From positions 1 through 5,132 of the forward strand of contig USLQ01000102.1 in the NCBI GenBank assembly GCA_900555545.1: a stretch of DNA of 5,132 bases, written 5' to 3'. This document shows positions 1-5,131 of this stretch, in pieces. How positions within the stretch are numbered: the stretch's first letter is position 1; each line of letters opens with the position of its first letter. This DNA comes from an uncultured Oscillospiraceae bacterium (lineage in GTDB: Bacteria > Bacillota > Clostridia > Oscillospirales > Acutalibacteraceae). Both the position numbers and the translations under genes were made by a program. The notes under the pieces were generated by a model that saw nothing but the letters and a program-made list of their open reading frames with translations, was not told where the DNA came from and did no database searches.

Positions 1-564
1 CTGGCGGCTGGCGAGGGCGGCTGGGGAGTCCATGGCCATCTGCCATGATTTTTGAGGACGGTAATACCCGTAATTCAGTGCGGGCTGCATGGCATAGTAG
101 TTGACCTTGAACATGTGCGGGCGCTCGGAAAGGCCGCACATAAAGCACCCTTCGCAGTGCTCTACATCCATATTATCCGACCAGATATAGGCATCCGTAA
201 ACTTGTTACGCTCCTCCCGGCAAGACTGCTGGAACCACGGGTGCTGATAGGAGGTGTGTCCCATTACAAGATCCATCAGGATCCGGATCCCCTTATCCCG
301 CGCGGTATCAAACAGGCGCTGGATGTCCTCATTTGTACCAAAGCGTGGATCTACATGGTAGTAATCCGTGATATCGTAGCCGCCGTCCTGGAATGGAGAG
401 CAATAGCAGGGGTTCAGCCAGATTGCATTACAGCCAAGATCGGCGATATAATCCAGCTTTTCGATAATGCCGGGGATGTCGCCGATACCGTCCCCATTTG
501 AGTCATAAAAGCTCGTGGGATATACCTCATAAAATACAGCCGTATCCAGCCACTCCTTTTTCAT
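1..564 (-). CDS. GH13 alpha-amylase-family glycoside hydrolase, N-terminal part (3' end outside window)
   Basis: The 188 visible residues form the start of a GH13 (beta/alpha)8 barrel that acts on alpha-glucosidic bonds. Seen: an AVFYEVYPTSFYDSNGDGIGD opening with a DxNxDGxGD calcium-loop signature at residues 21-29, the WLNPCYCSPFQDGGYDITDY stretch (49-68), FGTNEDIQRLF (75-85), and conserved region I as DLVMGHTS (98-105). The catalytic Asp/Glu/Asp regions II-IV lie beyond the window edge, so substrate and subfamily cannot be decided. No signal peptide, so probably cytoplasmic, as for enzymes cleaving imported oligosaccharides. Oddities: region I has Gly where most GH13 enzymes have Asn before the His, and domain B starts with a C-x2-C-x2-C cluster (137, 140, 143). 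The start is set by GAGGAAGG at 582-575, 10 bases before ATG. It lies 31 bases behind the LysR gene with no terminator between, so cotranscription is likely. Confidence 0.9.
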   Translation of the reverse strand, partial: MKKEWLDTAVFYEVYPTSFYDSNGDGIGDIPGIIEKLDYIADLGCNAIWLNPCYCSPFQDGGYDITDYYHVDPRFGTNEDIQRLFDTARDKGIRILMDLVMGHTSYQHPWFQQSCREERNKFTDAYIWSDNMDVEHCEGCFMCGLSERPHMFKVNYYAMQPALNYGYYRPQKSWQMAMDSPAALASRQ

Positions 565-595
565 CGTTAAACCGCCTTCCTCATCGATAAAATAG

Positions 596-1501
596 TTATG
601 ATTCAGTAGTCTGCGGAAACCGTTCCTTCAGCCGGTTCAAAAACAGTTCCGCAGCAGGGGAAAAGACCTGGTATTTTTTCCAAATGATGTTGAGCCCCGA
701 CTCCAACCGGGGATAGAGCGGGCGAAAGCAGAGACTGCTTTCCGGCGAAGTGTTGGTCAGCCGGTCCAGCGTGACGGCATAGCCGATTCCGGACTCTACT
801 AAAATTGCGGCGTTGTACACCAGGTTATAGGTGGCCACAATATTCAGCTTATTAAAGTCGGTGCCAAACCAGCCGGCAAAATCATTCCCGGACGGATGCT
901 GCGGAATGACTTGCCTGGAGCAGATGAGGGGGACGTCCATCAGGTCCTCTTTTTGGATCTGCTCCTTGCAGGCGAGCGGACTGTCCTTACGCATCACAAC
1001 CCCCCATACATCCTTGGACGGCAGGTTAAGAAAGTCATATTTTGTGATATCAGCAGGCTGGATCAGAATGCCAAAATCGATCAGCCCCTTATCCAGCCGG
1101 TCTGTCACGTCCGCCGCGTTTCCGCTGTGCAGGTGATAACGGATATCCGGGTAAGTCTCCCGCAGTTCCCGGATGATCTCCGCAATCTGGCGGATAGCCT
1201 GTGTTTCCCCGCCGCCAATGTAGATATCGCCGCGCATGTTGTTTTCCAAAGCGACAAAGTCCGCCGTGGTCTTATCCACCATGGAGATGATCTCCTCGGC
1301 ACGCTTACGCAGGAGCATCCCCTCCGGTGTAAGGGTGACACGATGGCTCTTACGGATCAGGAGCTGCTGTCCTAATTCCTCCTCCAGATCCCGAATCTGC
1401 CGGGACAAGGTAGGCTGCGTCAAATGCAAAAAATTTGCGGCGCCGGTAATATTTCCTTCTCGGGCGACAGCGAGAAAATATCGAAGCACTCGAATCTCCA
1501 T
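596..1501 (-). CDS. LysR-type transcriptional regulator
   Basis: A full-length 301-residue LTTR, the usual family size. Residues 1-60 are the winged helix-turn-helix (MEIRVLRYFLAVAREGNITGAA..., recognition part LTQPTLSRQIRDLEEELG), followed by a linker helix to about 90 and a periplasmic-binding-protein-like effector domain (about 92-290, starting DIYIGGG and including the YPDIRYHLHSGNA, LDKGLIDFGI and VESGIGYAV segments). The ATG at 1501 is chosen because it gives the canonical LTTR N-terminus and has AGAGGGGG at 1516-1509, 7 bases upstream; the in-frame ATG at 1570 lies upstream of the promoter used for this gene. LTTRs commonly control the divergently transcribed neighbour and themselves, here the run starting at 1641; the effector molecule is unknown. 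The GH13 gene follows on the same strand. Confidence 0.93.
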   Translation of the reverse strand: MEIRVLRYFLAVAREGNITGAANFLHLTQPTLSRQIRDLEEELGQQLLIRKSHRVTLTPEGMLLRKRAEEIISMVDKTTADFVALENNMRGDIYIGGGETQAIRQIAEIIRELRETYPDIRYHLHSGNAADVTDRLDKGLIDFGILIQPADITKYDFLNLPSKDVWGVVMRKDSPLACKEQIQKEDLMDVPLICSRQVIPQHPSGNDFAGWFGTDFNKLNIVATYNLVYNAAILVESGIGYAVTLDRLTNTSPESSLCFRPLYPRLESGLNIIWKKYQVFSPAAELFLNRLKERFPQTTES

Positions 1502-1532
1502 GGATGGGCCCCCTCTGTCTGATTCTAATTCC

Positions 1533-1561
1533 ATTATACGCCACCCATGAATGCCTGTAAA
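1533..1561 (-). promoter_or_regulatory. Sigma-A-type promoter of the LysR gene
   Basis: On the minus strand, TTTACA (1561-1556) and a perfect TATAAT (1538-1533) are separated by exactly 17 bases. The predicted start of transcription is near 1526, leaving a short leader that carries the ribosome binding site of the LysR gene. Confidence 0.75.
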
Positions 1562-1572
1562 GCATATCATGT

Positions 1573-1599
1573 AATAAAAACAAGGTATTTGCTATTTTT
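1573..1599. promoter_or_regulatory. Candidate LysR operator in the divergent region
   Basis: An imperfect AT-rich dyad centred at 1586 (CAA-N5-TTG core at 1581-1591 with partly matching A/T flanks) lies over the -35 box of the plus-strand promoter. LTTRs usually bind T-N11-A type dyads between divergent promoters. The symmetry here is weak, so this is placed mainly by position. Confidence 0.25.
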
Positions 1600-1617
1600 C
1601 AACTGCGCACCTATAAT
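1589..1617 (+). promoter_or_regulatory. Sigma-A-type promoter of the plus-strand gene run
   Basis: TTGCTA (1589-1594), 17 bases, then a perfect TATAAT (1612-1617). The -35 box matches consensus in 4 of 6 positions, which fits an activator-assisted promoter. Transcription would start around 1624, immediately before the ribosome binding site of the 1641 gene. It faces away from the LysR promoter, with 27 bases between the two -35 boxes. Confidence 0.7.
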
Positions 1618-1640
1618 GAAAGCAGCAGGGAGGTGATCCG

Positions 1641-1880
1641 ATGTGTGTGATTCCCAATGAACGCGTGTTCCGAATCCGCCGGAATCTGTCAGATGCCGGG
1701 TGCGATTCCGCAACAATTGAACAATTCTTAAAGTTGGAGCAGCAGCAACGCCGGAAGGAGCAGTACCGGTTGTTGTCCTGGCACCGATGTGTTCTCTTGG
1801 AGAAGATGCATAGGGATCAATATCAGATTGACTGCCTCGATCACATGCTTTATACCATGCAAAAAGAGGATCAGGATTGA
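1641..1880 (+). CDS. 79-residue helical protein of unknown function
   Basis: First gene of the plus-strand run, with a near-perfect ribosome binding site (GGGAGGTGAT, 1628-1637) and stop 15 bases before the hydrolase start, so it is very likely expressed. The protein is charged and predicted all-helical: an N-terminal helix-turn segment (about 5-30, RIRRNLSDAGCDSATIEQF), a Gln/Arg/Leu-rich helix (31-52), and a second long helix (53-75, containing QYQIDCLDHMLY). The helical-hairpin look and the IDCLDHMLY ending recall effector-domain helices of MerR-type regulators, but no DNA-binding domain is present. Cysteines occur at 2, 21, 50 and 65. No signal peptide or membrane segment. A regulatory or partner role for the downstream enzymes is plausible but not shown. 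Confidence 0.75.
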   Translation: MCVIPNERVFRIRRNLSDAGCDSATIEQFLKLEQQQRRKEQYRLLSWHRCVLLEKMHRDQYQIDCLDHMLYTMQKEDQD

Positions 1881-1895
1881 ACGGAGGTTTTAAAT

Positions 1896-2366
1896 ATGGA
1901 GGAAAAACTTGTTTTAACGGAAGAATGGGATAAGACTTTCCCAAAGAGCCAGCTTGTGGACCATCGCAAGGTGACGTTCCACAACCGTTATGGTATCACG
2001 CTGGCTGCGGATCTCTATGAACCCAAGAATCAATCTTGTAAGATGGCCGCCATCGCTGTGTGCGGGCCGTTTGGCGCGGTAAAAGAGCAGGCTTCCGGCC
2101 TTTACGCACAGACGATGGCGGAGCGGGGCTTTTTGACGATCGCGTTTGATCCGTCCTTCACGGGGGAGAGCGGGGGCCGGCTGCGCTATGTCGCCTCCCC
2201 TGACATGAACACGGAGGATTTTCAGGCGGCTGTGGACTTCCTCAGCGTACAGGAGAATGTCGATCCGGACAAGATCGGGATTATCGGTATCTGTGGCTGG
2301 GGAGGCATGGCAGTGCAGACGGCTGCTCTTGATACAAGAGGAAAGGCAACGGCGGGATGGCGCTGA
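1896..2366 (+). CDS. Alpha/beta hydrolase, N-terminal fragment
   Basis: 156 residues holding the first half of the fold through the nucleophile elbow (Cys133) and one repeat copy, then a short out-of-frame tail (AGWR) to TGA at 2364-2366. It lacks the lid and the catalytic His, so it should be inactive alone. Its ribosome binding site is good, so the fragment is probably translated. Confidence 0.6.
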   Translation: MEEKLVLTEEWDKTFPKSQLVDHRKVTFHNRYGITLAADLYEPKNQSCKMAAIAVCGPFGAVKEQASGLYAQTMAERGFLTIAFDPSFTGESGGRLRYVASPDMNTEDFQAAVDFLSVQENVDPDKIGIIGICGWGGMAVQTAALDTRGKATAGWR

Positions 2367-2401
2367 ATGCGGCCGCTCTGGATACCCGCATCCGAGCGAC
2401 T
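2307..2401 (+). repeat. Diverged direct repeat, period 50, in the hydrolase
   Basis: Copies begin at 2307 and 2357. They encode MAVQTAALDTRGKAT and MALNAAALDTRIRAT, identical in 10 of 15 residues, but match at only 27 of 45 bases. The period is not a multiple of three, which causes the frame change. Low DNA identity with conserved protein sequence points to homologous segments from two related genes, not a fresh slippage duplication. Confidence 0.8.
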
Positions 2402-2935
2402 GTCGCCGCCACCATGTATGATATGGCCCGTGTAAATGCCAACGGGTATTTTGATTCAGCGGATTCGGCCGAAGCGCGGTATGAGAAGAAAAAGGCGTTA
2501 AACGCCCAACGGATTGCAGATTATAAAAACGGCTCATATGCGCTGGCTGGCGGTGTGGTAGATCCGTTGCCGGCGGATGCCCCCTTTTTTGTAAAGGATT
2601 ACTATGACTATTATAAGACAAAGCGCGGCTATCACGTCCGCTCCCTAAATTCGAACGGCGGCTGGAATATCACGGGCTGCATGTCCTTTATGAACCAGCC
2701 AATTTTAAAATACAGTAATGAGATCCGCAGTGCCGTGTTGATCGTCCATGGGGAGAGGGCGCATTCGTGTTATTTCAGCAGGGATGCCTTTGCCGATATG
2801 GTGCGCGGCAATCCGTATCGGGATAATAAGGAACTGATGATTATTCCGGACGCCGTGCATACCGATCTGTACGACCGCTTGGATGTGATCCCGTTTGATC
2901 ATATGGCGGAATTCTTCCGCAAGGCAATGAAGTGA
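2357..2935 (+). CDS. Alpha/beta hydrolase, C-terminal fragment
   Basis: 192 residues from MALNAAALDTRIRAT onward, with the lid region (about 30-115), the VLIVHGE strand (127-133) and the His-bearing IIPDAVHTDLYD segment (162-173). Its ATG lies 10 bases before the end of the upstream frame, so re-initiation is conceivable, but the only purine-rich run before it (AGGAAAGG, near 2339-2346) is poorly spaced. It begins immediately after the nucleophile elbow, so it cannot be a complete enzyme. Confidence 0.55.
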   Translation: MALNAAALDTRIRATVAATMYDMARVNANGYFDSADSAEARYEKKKALNAQRIADYKNGSYALAGGVVDPLPADAPFFVKDYYDYYKTKRGYHVRSLNSNGGWNITGCMSFMNQPILKYSNEIRSAVLIVHGERAHSCYFSRDAFADMVRGNPYRDNKELMIIPDAVHTDLYDRLDVIPFDHMAEFFRKAMK

Positions 2936-3002
2936 AATATTATGAGGCCGCGCAAGCAATCGTTTTCGTAGATTTCCCGGGATAGCAAAAGGAGCAAGAA
3001 TT

Positions 3003-3545
3003 ATGGGTAAAAAAGTTTTAATCATTACAACCAGTTTGCGGGCAAACAGTAATTCTGACGGACTGGCCAAGGCTTTTGCCCGCGGTGCACAGGAGGCTGG
3101 GAATGTGGTGGAGACAGTCAGTCTCAAGGGGAAAAATATCAGTTTTTGCAGGGGATGCCTGATCTGCCAAAAGGCGCAGGAATGTGTGATCCGGGACGAT
3201 GCTTCCCGAATTGCCCAAAAAGCCTTAAATGCCGATGTGCTGGTCTTTGCCACCCCAGTCTATTATTACGGCATGTCTGGTCAGCTCAAAACCCTGTTGG
3301 ATCGCTGCAATCCGCTTTTCTCGTCATCATACGCCTTCCGAGAAATCTATCTATTGGCGGCAGCCGCTGAAGACGAAAAGGACACCGTGACAGGTACCGC
3401 CACAGGAATCCGGGGCTGGGTGGACTGCTTTGAAAAAGCGCGATTTGCAGGGATGGTCTTTGCAGGTGGTGTGAACGAATCCGGAGCGGTTCAGGGCCAT
3501 CCGGCAGAGGAGAAAGCCTATGAATTGGGGAAAAGCGTGGAATAA
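3003..3545 (+). CDS. Isf-like flavoprotein (NADPH-dependent FMN reductase family) with predicted 4Fe-4S motif
   Basis: A 180-residue flavodoxin-fold protein that should bind FMN and move electrons in the cytoplasm. Seen: first beta strand and FMN phosphate loop VLIITTSLRANSNS (5-18), a compact C-x2-C-x2-C-x5-C cluster (Cys49, 52, 55, 61) followed by IRDD, the FATPVYYYGMSGQLKTLLDR flavin-contact segment (about 81-100), and a C-terminal FAGGVNESG-GHP region. The spacing matches the CX2CX2CX4-7C motif of iron-sulfur flavoproteins (Isf), which ligates a 4Fe-4S cluster and supports reduction of oxygen, peroxide or quinone-like acceptors. Its physiological acceptor here is unknown. The start has AAAAGGAG (2987-2994) 8 bases upstream. 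The end overlaps the next gene by 26 bases, implying translational coupling. Confidence 0.9.
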   Translation: MGKKVLIITTSLRANSNSDGLAKAFARGAQEAGNVVETVSLKGKNISFCRGCLICQKAQECVIRDDASRIAQKALNADVLVFATPVYYYGMSGQLKTLLDRCNPLFSSSYAFREIYLLAAAAEDEKDTVTGTATGIRGWVDCFEKARFAGMVFAGGVNESGAVQGHPAEEKAYELGKSVE

Positions 3546-4059
3546 GGCCGTGGCCACAGGCCTTTGTCTGTTAGGCCTTAGCCTTATGACGGCCTGTCAA
3601 TCCACAATGGAAAATACCGATCCAACGCAGGATGGTAAACAGACGGATGGTACGGTCTTGGTAAACAGTACACAGACAGAAGTAGAGGAGAGCGCTATGC
3701 GGACAATCAGAATCATCGTAGGAGAGCAGCAATTTGTGGCGGAGTTATATGACAATAGTGCTGCCCGGACTTTTGCCGGAATGCTCCCCTTGACGGTGAC
3801 AATGGAGGAACTCAACGGAAATGAAAAATATTACTACCTGCCGGATGATTTACCGGTGAATGCGACGGTACCGTCCTCCATTCACGCCGGTGATCTGATG
3901 CTGTTTGATTCTGATTGCCTGGTGCTGTTCTACCAGAATTTTTCGACTTCGTACAGTTACACACCGTTGGGACATGTTCAGGATGCTGACGGACTAGAGC
4001 GTGCCTGCGGTCGGGGGAGCGTACGGGTGACATTTTCTTTGCCGGCCTTACAGGAATAG
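3520..4059 (+). CDS. Cyclophilin-like-fold lipoprotein
   Basis: A 179-residue protein with a short basic N-terminus, hydrophobic core (about 10-23) and lipobox-like MTAC with Cys26, so it is probably lipid-anchored outside the membrane. Residues 27-58 are a polar Thr/Gln/Asp-rich linker. From 60 on (MRTIRIIVGEQQFVAELYDN..., LPLTVTMEELNGNEKYYYLPDDLP, IHAGDLMLFDSDCLVLFYQNFSTSYSYTPLG) it is a cyclophilin-like beta-barrel domain of the kind often found beside, or fused to, flavodoxin-type proteins in Clostridia. Isomerase activity is not implied; many such domains are thought to bind ligands. The start at 3520 lies inside the flavoprotein gene, with GAGGAG (3507-3512) 7 bases upstream. A second start signal at codon 60 could make a cytoplasmic form. 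Confidence 0.87.
   Translation: MNWGKAWNKAVATGLCLLGLSLMTACQSTMENTDPTQDGKQTDGTVLVNSTQTEVEESAMRTIRIIVGEQQFVAELYDNSAARTFAGMLPLTVTMEELNGNEKYYYLPDDLPVNATVPSSIHAGDLMLFDSDCLVLFYQNFSTSYSYTPLGHVQDADGLERACGRGSVRVTFSLPALQE
3684..3699 (+). promoter_or_regulatory. Internal ribosome binding site and ATG before the cyclophilin-like domain
   Basis: AGAGGAG (3684-3690) lies 6 bases before an in-frame ATG (3697-3699, codon 60). That ATG sits exactly at the start of the folded domain and would give a 120-residue protein without signal peptide or linker, the size of free-standing relatives. Confidence 0.45.
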
Positions 4060-4075
4060 AAAATAAACCGTGTAG

Positions 4076-4216
4076 AGCACTCCTTTTGCTTCCGCATCAA
4101 ATTTAGTTCAGGTAATACCAGCTTTAAAACCATTGCTTTGGGCTTTTTTTGAAACTCCTGTATGGGTGCAGAAGCTGAATGAAGATCAGTTCGATAAACC
4201 GAATAGGATATCATGA
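4076..4216 (+). other. Start-less open frame, possible 3' remnant of a lost gene
   Basis: 46 codons are open from just after a TAG at 4073-4075 to TGA at 4214-4216, with a protein-like ending (FFETPVWVQKLNEDQFDKPN). There is no ATG and no ribosome binding site, and the strong hairpin begins two bases after the stop, as it would after a real gene end. I do not recognise the family; chance is a real alternative. Confidence 0.2.
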
Positions 4217-4217
4217 A

Positions 4218-4268
4218 AAACACCATTGATGATGTCAAACCCTATGGGATCAAATCGCAATGGTGTTT
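4218..4268. repeat. Perfect 11-base inverted repeat, possible bidirectional terminator
   Basis: AAACACCATTG (4218-4228) and CAATGGTGTTT (4258-4268) pair perfectly around a 29-base loop that itself has a CCC-TAT-GGG mini-stem. On the minus strand the stem runs into five Ts (4220-4216), as in an intrinsic terminator; on the plus strand the T-run is only TTTAT. It could also be an inverted repeat left by a mobile element. Confidence 0.5.
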
Positions 4269-4383
4269 ATCTATATGTATAAAACTTGTAGGTGATTATA
4301 GGACAGCTCTGCCAATGAACGGATGTATACATAAGATCGTTGGGAGTTATAACAAAAAGAAGTTCAGAAAAATAAAGAACGAT

Positions 4384-4411
4384 AAAAAATGGAACGAGCA
4401 AAACTCGTTTC
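4384..4411 (-). terminator. Intrinsic terminator downstream of the kinase gene
   Basis: On the minus strand GAAACGAG pairs with CTCGTTCC (8 pairs including one G-U) around a TTTTG loop, followed by ATTTTTTA (4390-4383). It lies about 70 bases beyond the kinase stop, in the correct orientation. Confidence 0.6.
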
Positions 4412-4482
4412 GACGCGTTTAATTACTATATAAAAGATATATTGTCAGTCTCAGATGGGAGATATAAATTTTTATAGCAAAA

Positions 4483-5022
4483 TCATCGTCGTTTTTCGCT
4501 TAACAGATTTACTAAATGCATTACCTCAGAAAAACATTCATCGATCGAGTGAACGCTGTCAATTCTGTATTCATCGTCAAAAGGGGCTATATCGGCTTTT
4601 CCATAATATTCCAATAAATGTTCGATCGATTGGAATGTTTGATGTGCCAAAGGATGTTTTAGCCTCTCGATATGCCTGCTTTTCCACATTTCCTTGTCGC
4701 TGCAATCCACAAAAAACTTTATAATGGTATTATTTTTAAAATCAAGCCTTTTTAAAAAAGTAGATGCACTATTTTTGTCCCCAAGAGCAATATCCAGAAT
4801 GAAGTTCGTATGCAAATCCAAATTGCTTTGAACCATTTCATATAAAATATTGTAGCAAATTTTGTTGATGACATCATGTGTATCAAAATTTGTAGAACTC
4901 TTTAGAGCATCAATAATATCGTCTTTTCGCAATACAGGAATGGATAATTCTTTTGCAAGCATATTTGATAAAGTCGTTTTACCCGTTGCAGCTTTACCTC
5001 TGAAAATGTACATGGTACCCAT
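4483..5022 (-). CDS. Small P-loop kinase (AAA_33 / zeta-toxin / phosphotransferase-like)
   Basis: A 179-residue P-loop NTPase of the nucleotide/small-molecule kinase type. Walker A is GKAATGKTT (9-17); RKDDIIDAL (32-40) is the usual acidic motif after strand 2; FILDIALGD (74-82) resembles Walker B; WKSRHIERLKHP (113-124) gives the basic lid region. The family includes phosphotransferases acting on nucleotides, polynucleotide ends, chloramphenicol and cell-wall precursors, so the acceptor cannot be named from sequence. It is cytoplasmic, with no signal or membrane segment. Start: TGAGGTGAT upstream, GAGG ending 8 bases before ATG; Met4 is a weaker alternative. The gene is clearly AT-richer than the genes to its left, suggesting acquisition. 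No antitoxin-like gene is visible; its leader carries an attenuator. Confidence 0.85.
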   Translation of the reverse strand: MGTMYIFRGKAATGKTTLSNMLAKELSIPVLRKDDIIDALKSSTNFDTHDVINKICYNILYEMVQSNLDLHTNFILDIALGDKNSASTFLKRLDFKNNTIIKFFVDCSDKEMWKSRHIERLKHPLAHQTFQSIEHLLEYYGKADIAPFDDEYRIDSVHSIDECFSEVMHLVNLLSEKRR

Positions 5023-5035
5023 TTTATCACCTCAT

Positions 5036-5131
5036 TCACATTTTACCACACAAATCAAAACCACGCCCAAAGGACGTGGTATGAATGATAAGCCCTAAAA
5101 GGGCATAATACCAGCAGCGCCTAAAGGCGCA
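5036..5131 (-). CDS. Putative leader peptide, C-terminal 31 codons (start outside window)
   Basis: A minus-strand frame is open from the window edge to TGA at 5038-5036, 13 bases before the kinase ATG. It runs through all three hairpins and ends on ATG-TGA. The visible residues are rich in aromatics and Cys (CAFRRCWYYALLGLIIHTT, then SFGRGFDLCGKM). Ribosomes crossing or stalling here would unfold the terminator, as expected for translation-coupled attenuation. Its start codon and ribosome binding site cannot be seen, so it could be an accidental open frame. Confidence 0.35.
   Translation of the reverse strand, partial: CAFRRCWYYALLGLIIHTTSFGRGFDLCGKM

Larger units (their letters stand above)
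1896..2935 (+). pseudogene. Alpha/beta hydrolase gene split by a 50-base diverged internal repeat
   Basis: Two overlapping frames together encode one alpha/beta hydrolase. The first ends at 2366, the second is open from 2357, and skipping 2307-2356 restores a single 329-residue reading frame of normal family length. In that restored protein the nucleophile elbow is G-I-C-G-W-G-G with Cys133, as in dienelactone-hydrolase-like enzymes; the putative catalytic His is His305 (DAVHTDLYD) and Glu270 (VHGERAHS) may be the acid. N-terminal landmarks are GPFGAVKEQ and AFDPSFTGESGG. Such enzymes hydrolyse esters, lactones or related bonds in the cytoplasm; the substrate is unknown. Gene start: GGAGG at 1883-1887, 8 bases before ATG. 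The flavoprotein gene follows 67 bases downstream. Alternatives are a genuine split pair by re-initiation, or an assembly join between two paralogues. Confidence 0.8.
4060..4482. other. AT-rich intergenic stretch without a convincing gene
   Basis: Base composition becomes visibly more AT-rich after the lipoprotein stop, matching the kinase gene to the right and not the genes to the left. It holds a T-run (4144-4150) after a weak stem that could end the plus-strand transcript, a protein-like open frame without a start (4076-4216), a strong inverted repeat (4218-4268), a 10-base palindrome (4323-4332) and a minus-strand terminator (4384-4411). Short open frames here lack ribosome binding sites and family features. 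Confidence 0.6.

Noticed and set aside
52..501. 149-codon plus-strand open frame
   Set aside because: It is antisense to the GH13 gene, which has clear family motifs; the plus-strand translation shows no domain and no ribosome binding site.
1502..1570. N-terminal extension of the LysR protein from the ATG at 1570
   Set aside because: It would start upstream of the promoter at 1533-1561 and add 23 residues before a canonical LTTR start that has its own ribosome binding site.
1914..2621. 235-codon minus-strand open frame
   Set aside because: It is antisense to the hydrolase, whose motifs are unmistakable; the minus-strand translation is His/Arg/Pro-rich without any family features.
3978..4238. 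86-codon minus-strand frame
   Set aside because: It overlaps the end of the lipoprotein gene and the intergenic hairpin, with no start signal and no recognisable domain.
4323..4332. ATGTATACAT palindrome as an operator
   Set aside because: It is an isolated AT-rich 10-base palindrome with no promoter or gene start nearby; expected by chance in such DNA.
4213..4422. 69-codon plus-strand frame
   Set aside because: It begins inside the inverted repeat, has no ribosome binding site, runs through the minus-strand terminator and shows no protein-family pattern.
5095..5106. Three-codon leader ATG-CCC-TTT-TAG as the main regulatory peptide
   Set aside because: No adequate ribosome binding site precedes it; the longer frame through the same region is a better candidate.
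5060..5130. Three similar hairpins as a CRISPR array or tandem repeat
   Set aside because: The stems differ in sequence and spacing and there are no constant repeats with variable spacers; terminator/attenuator logic explains them better.
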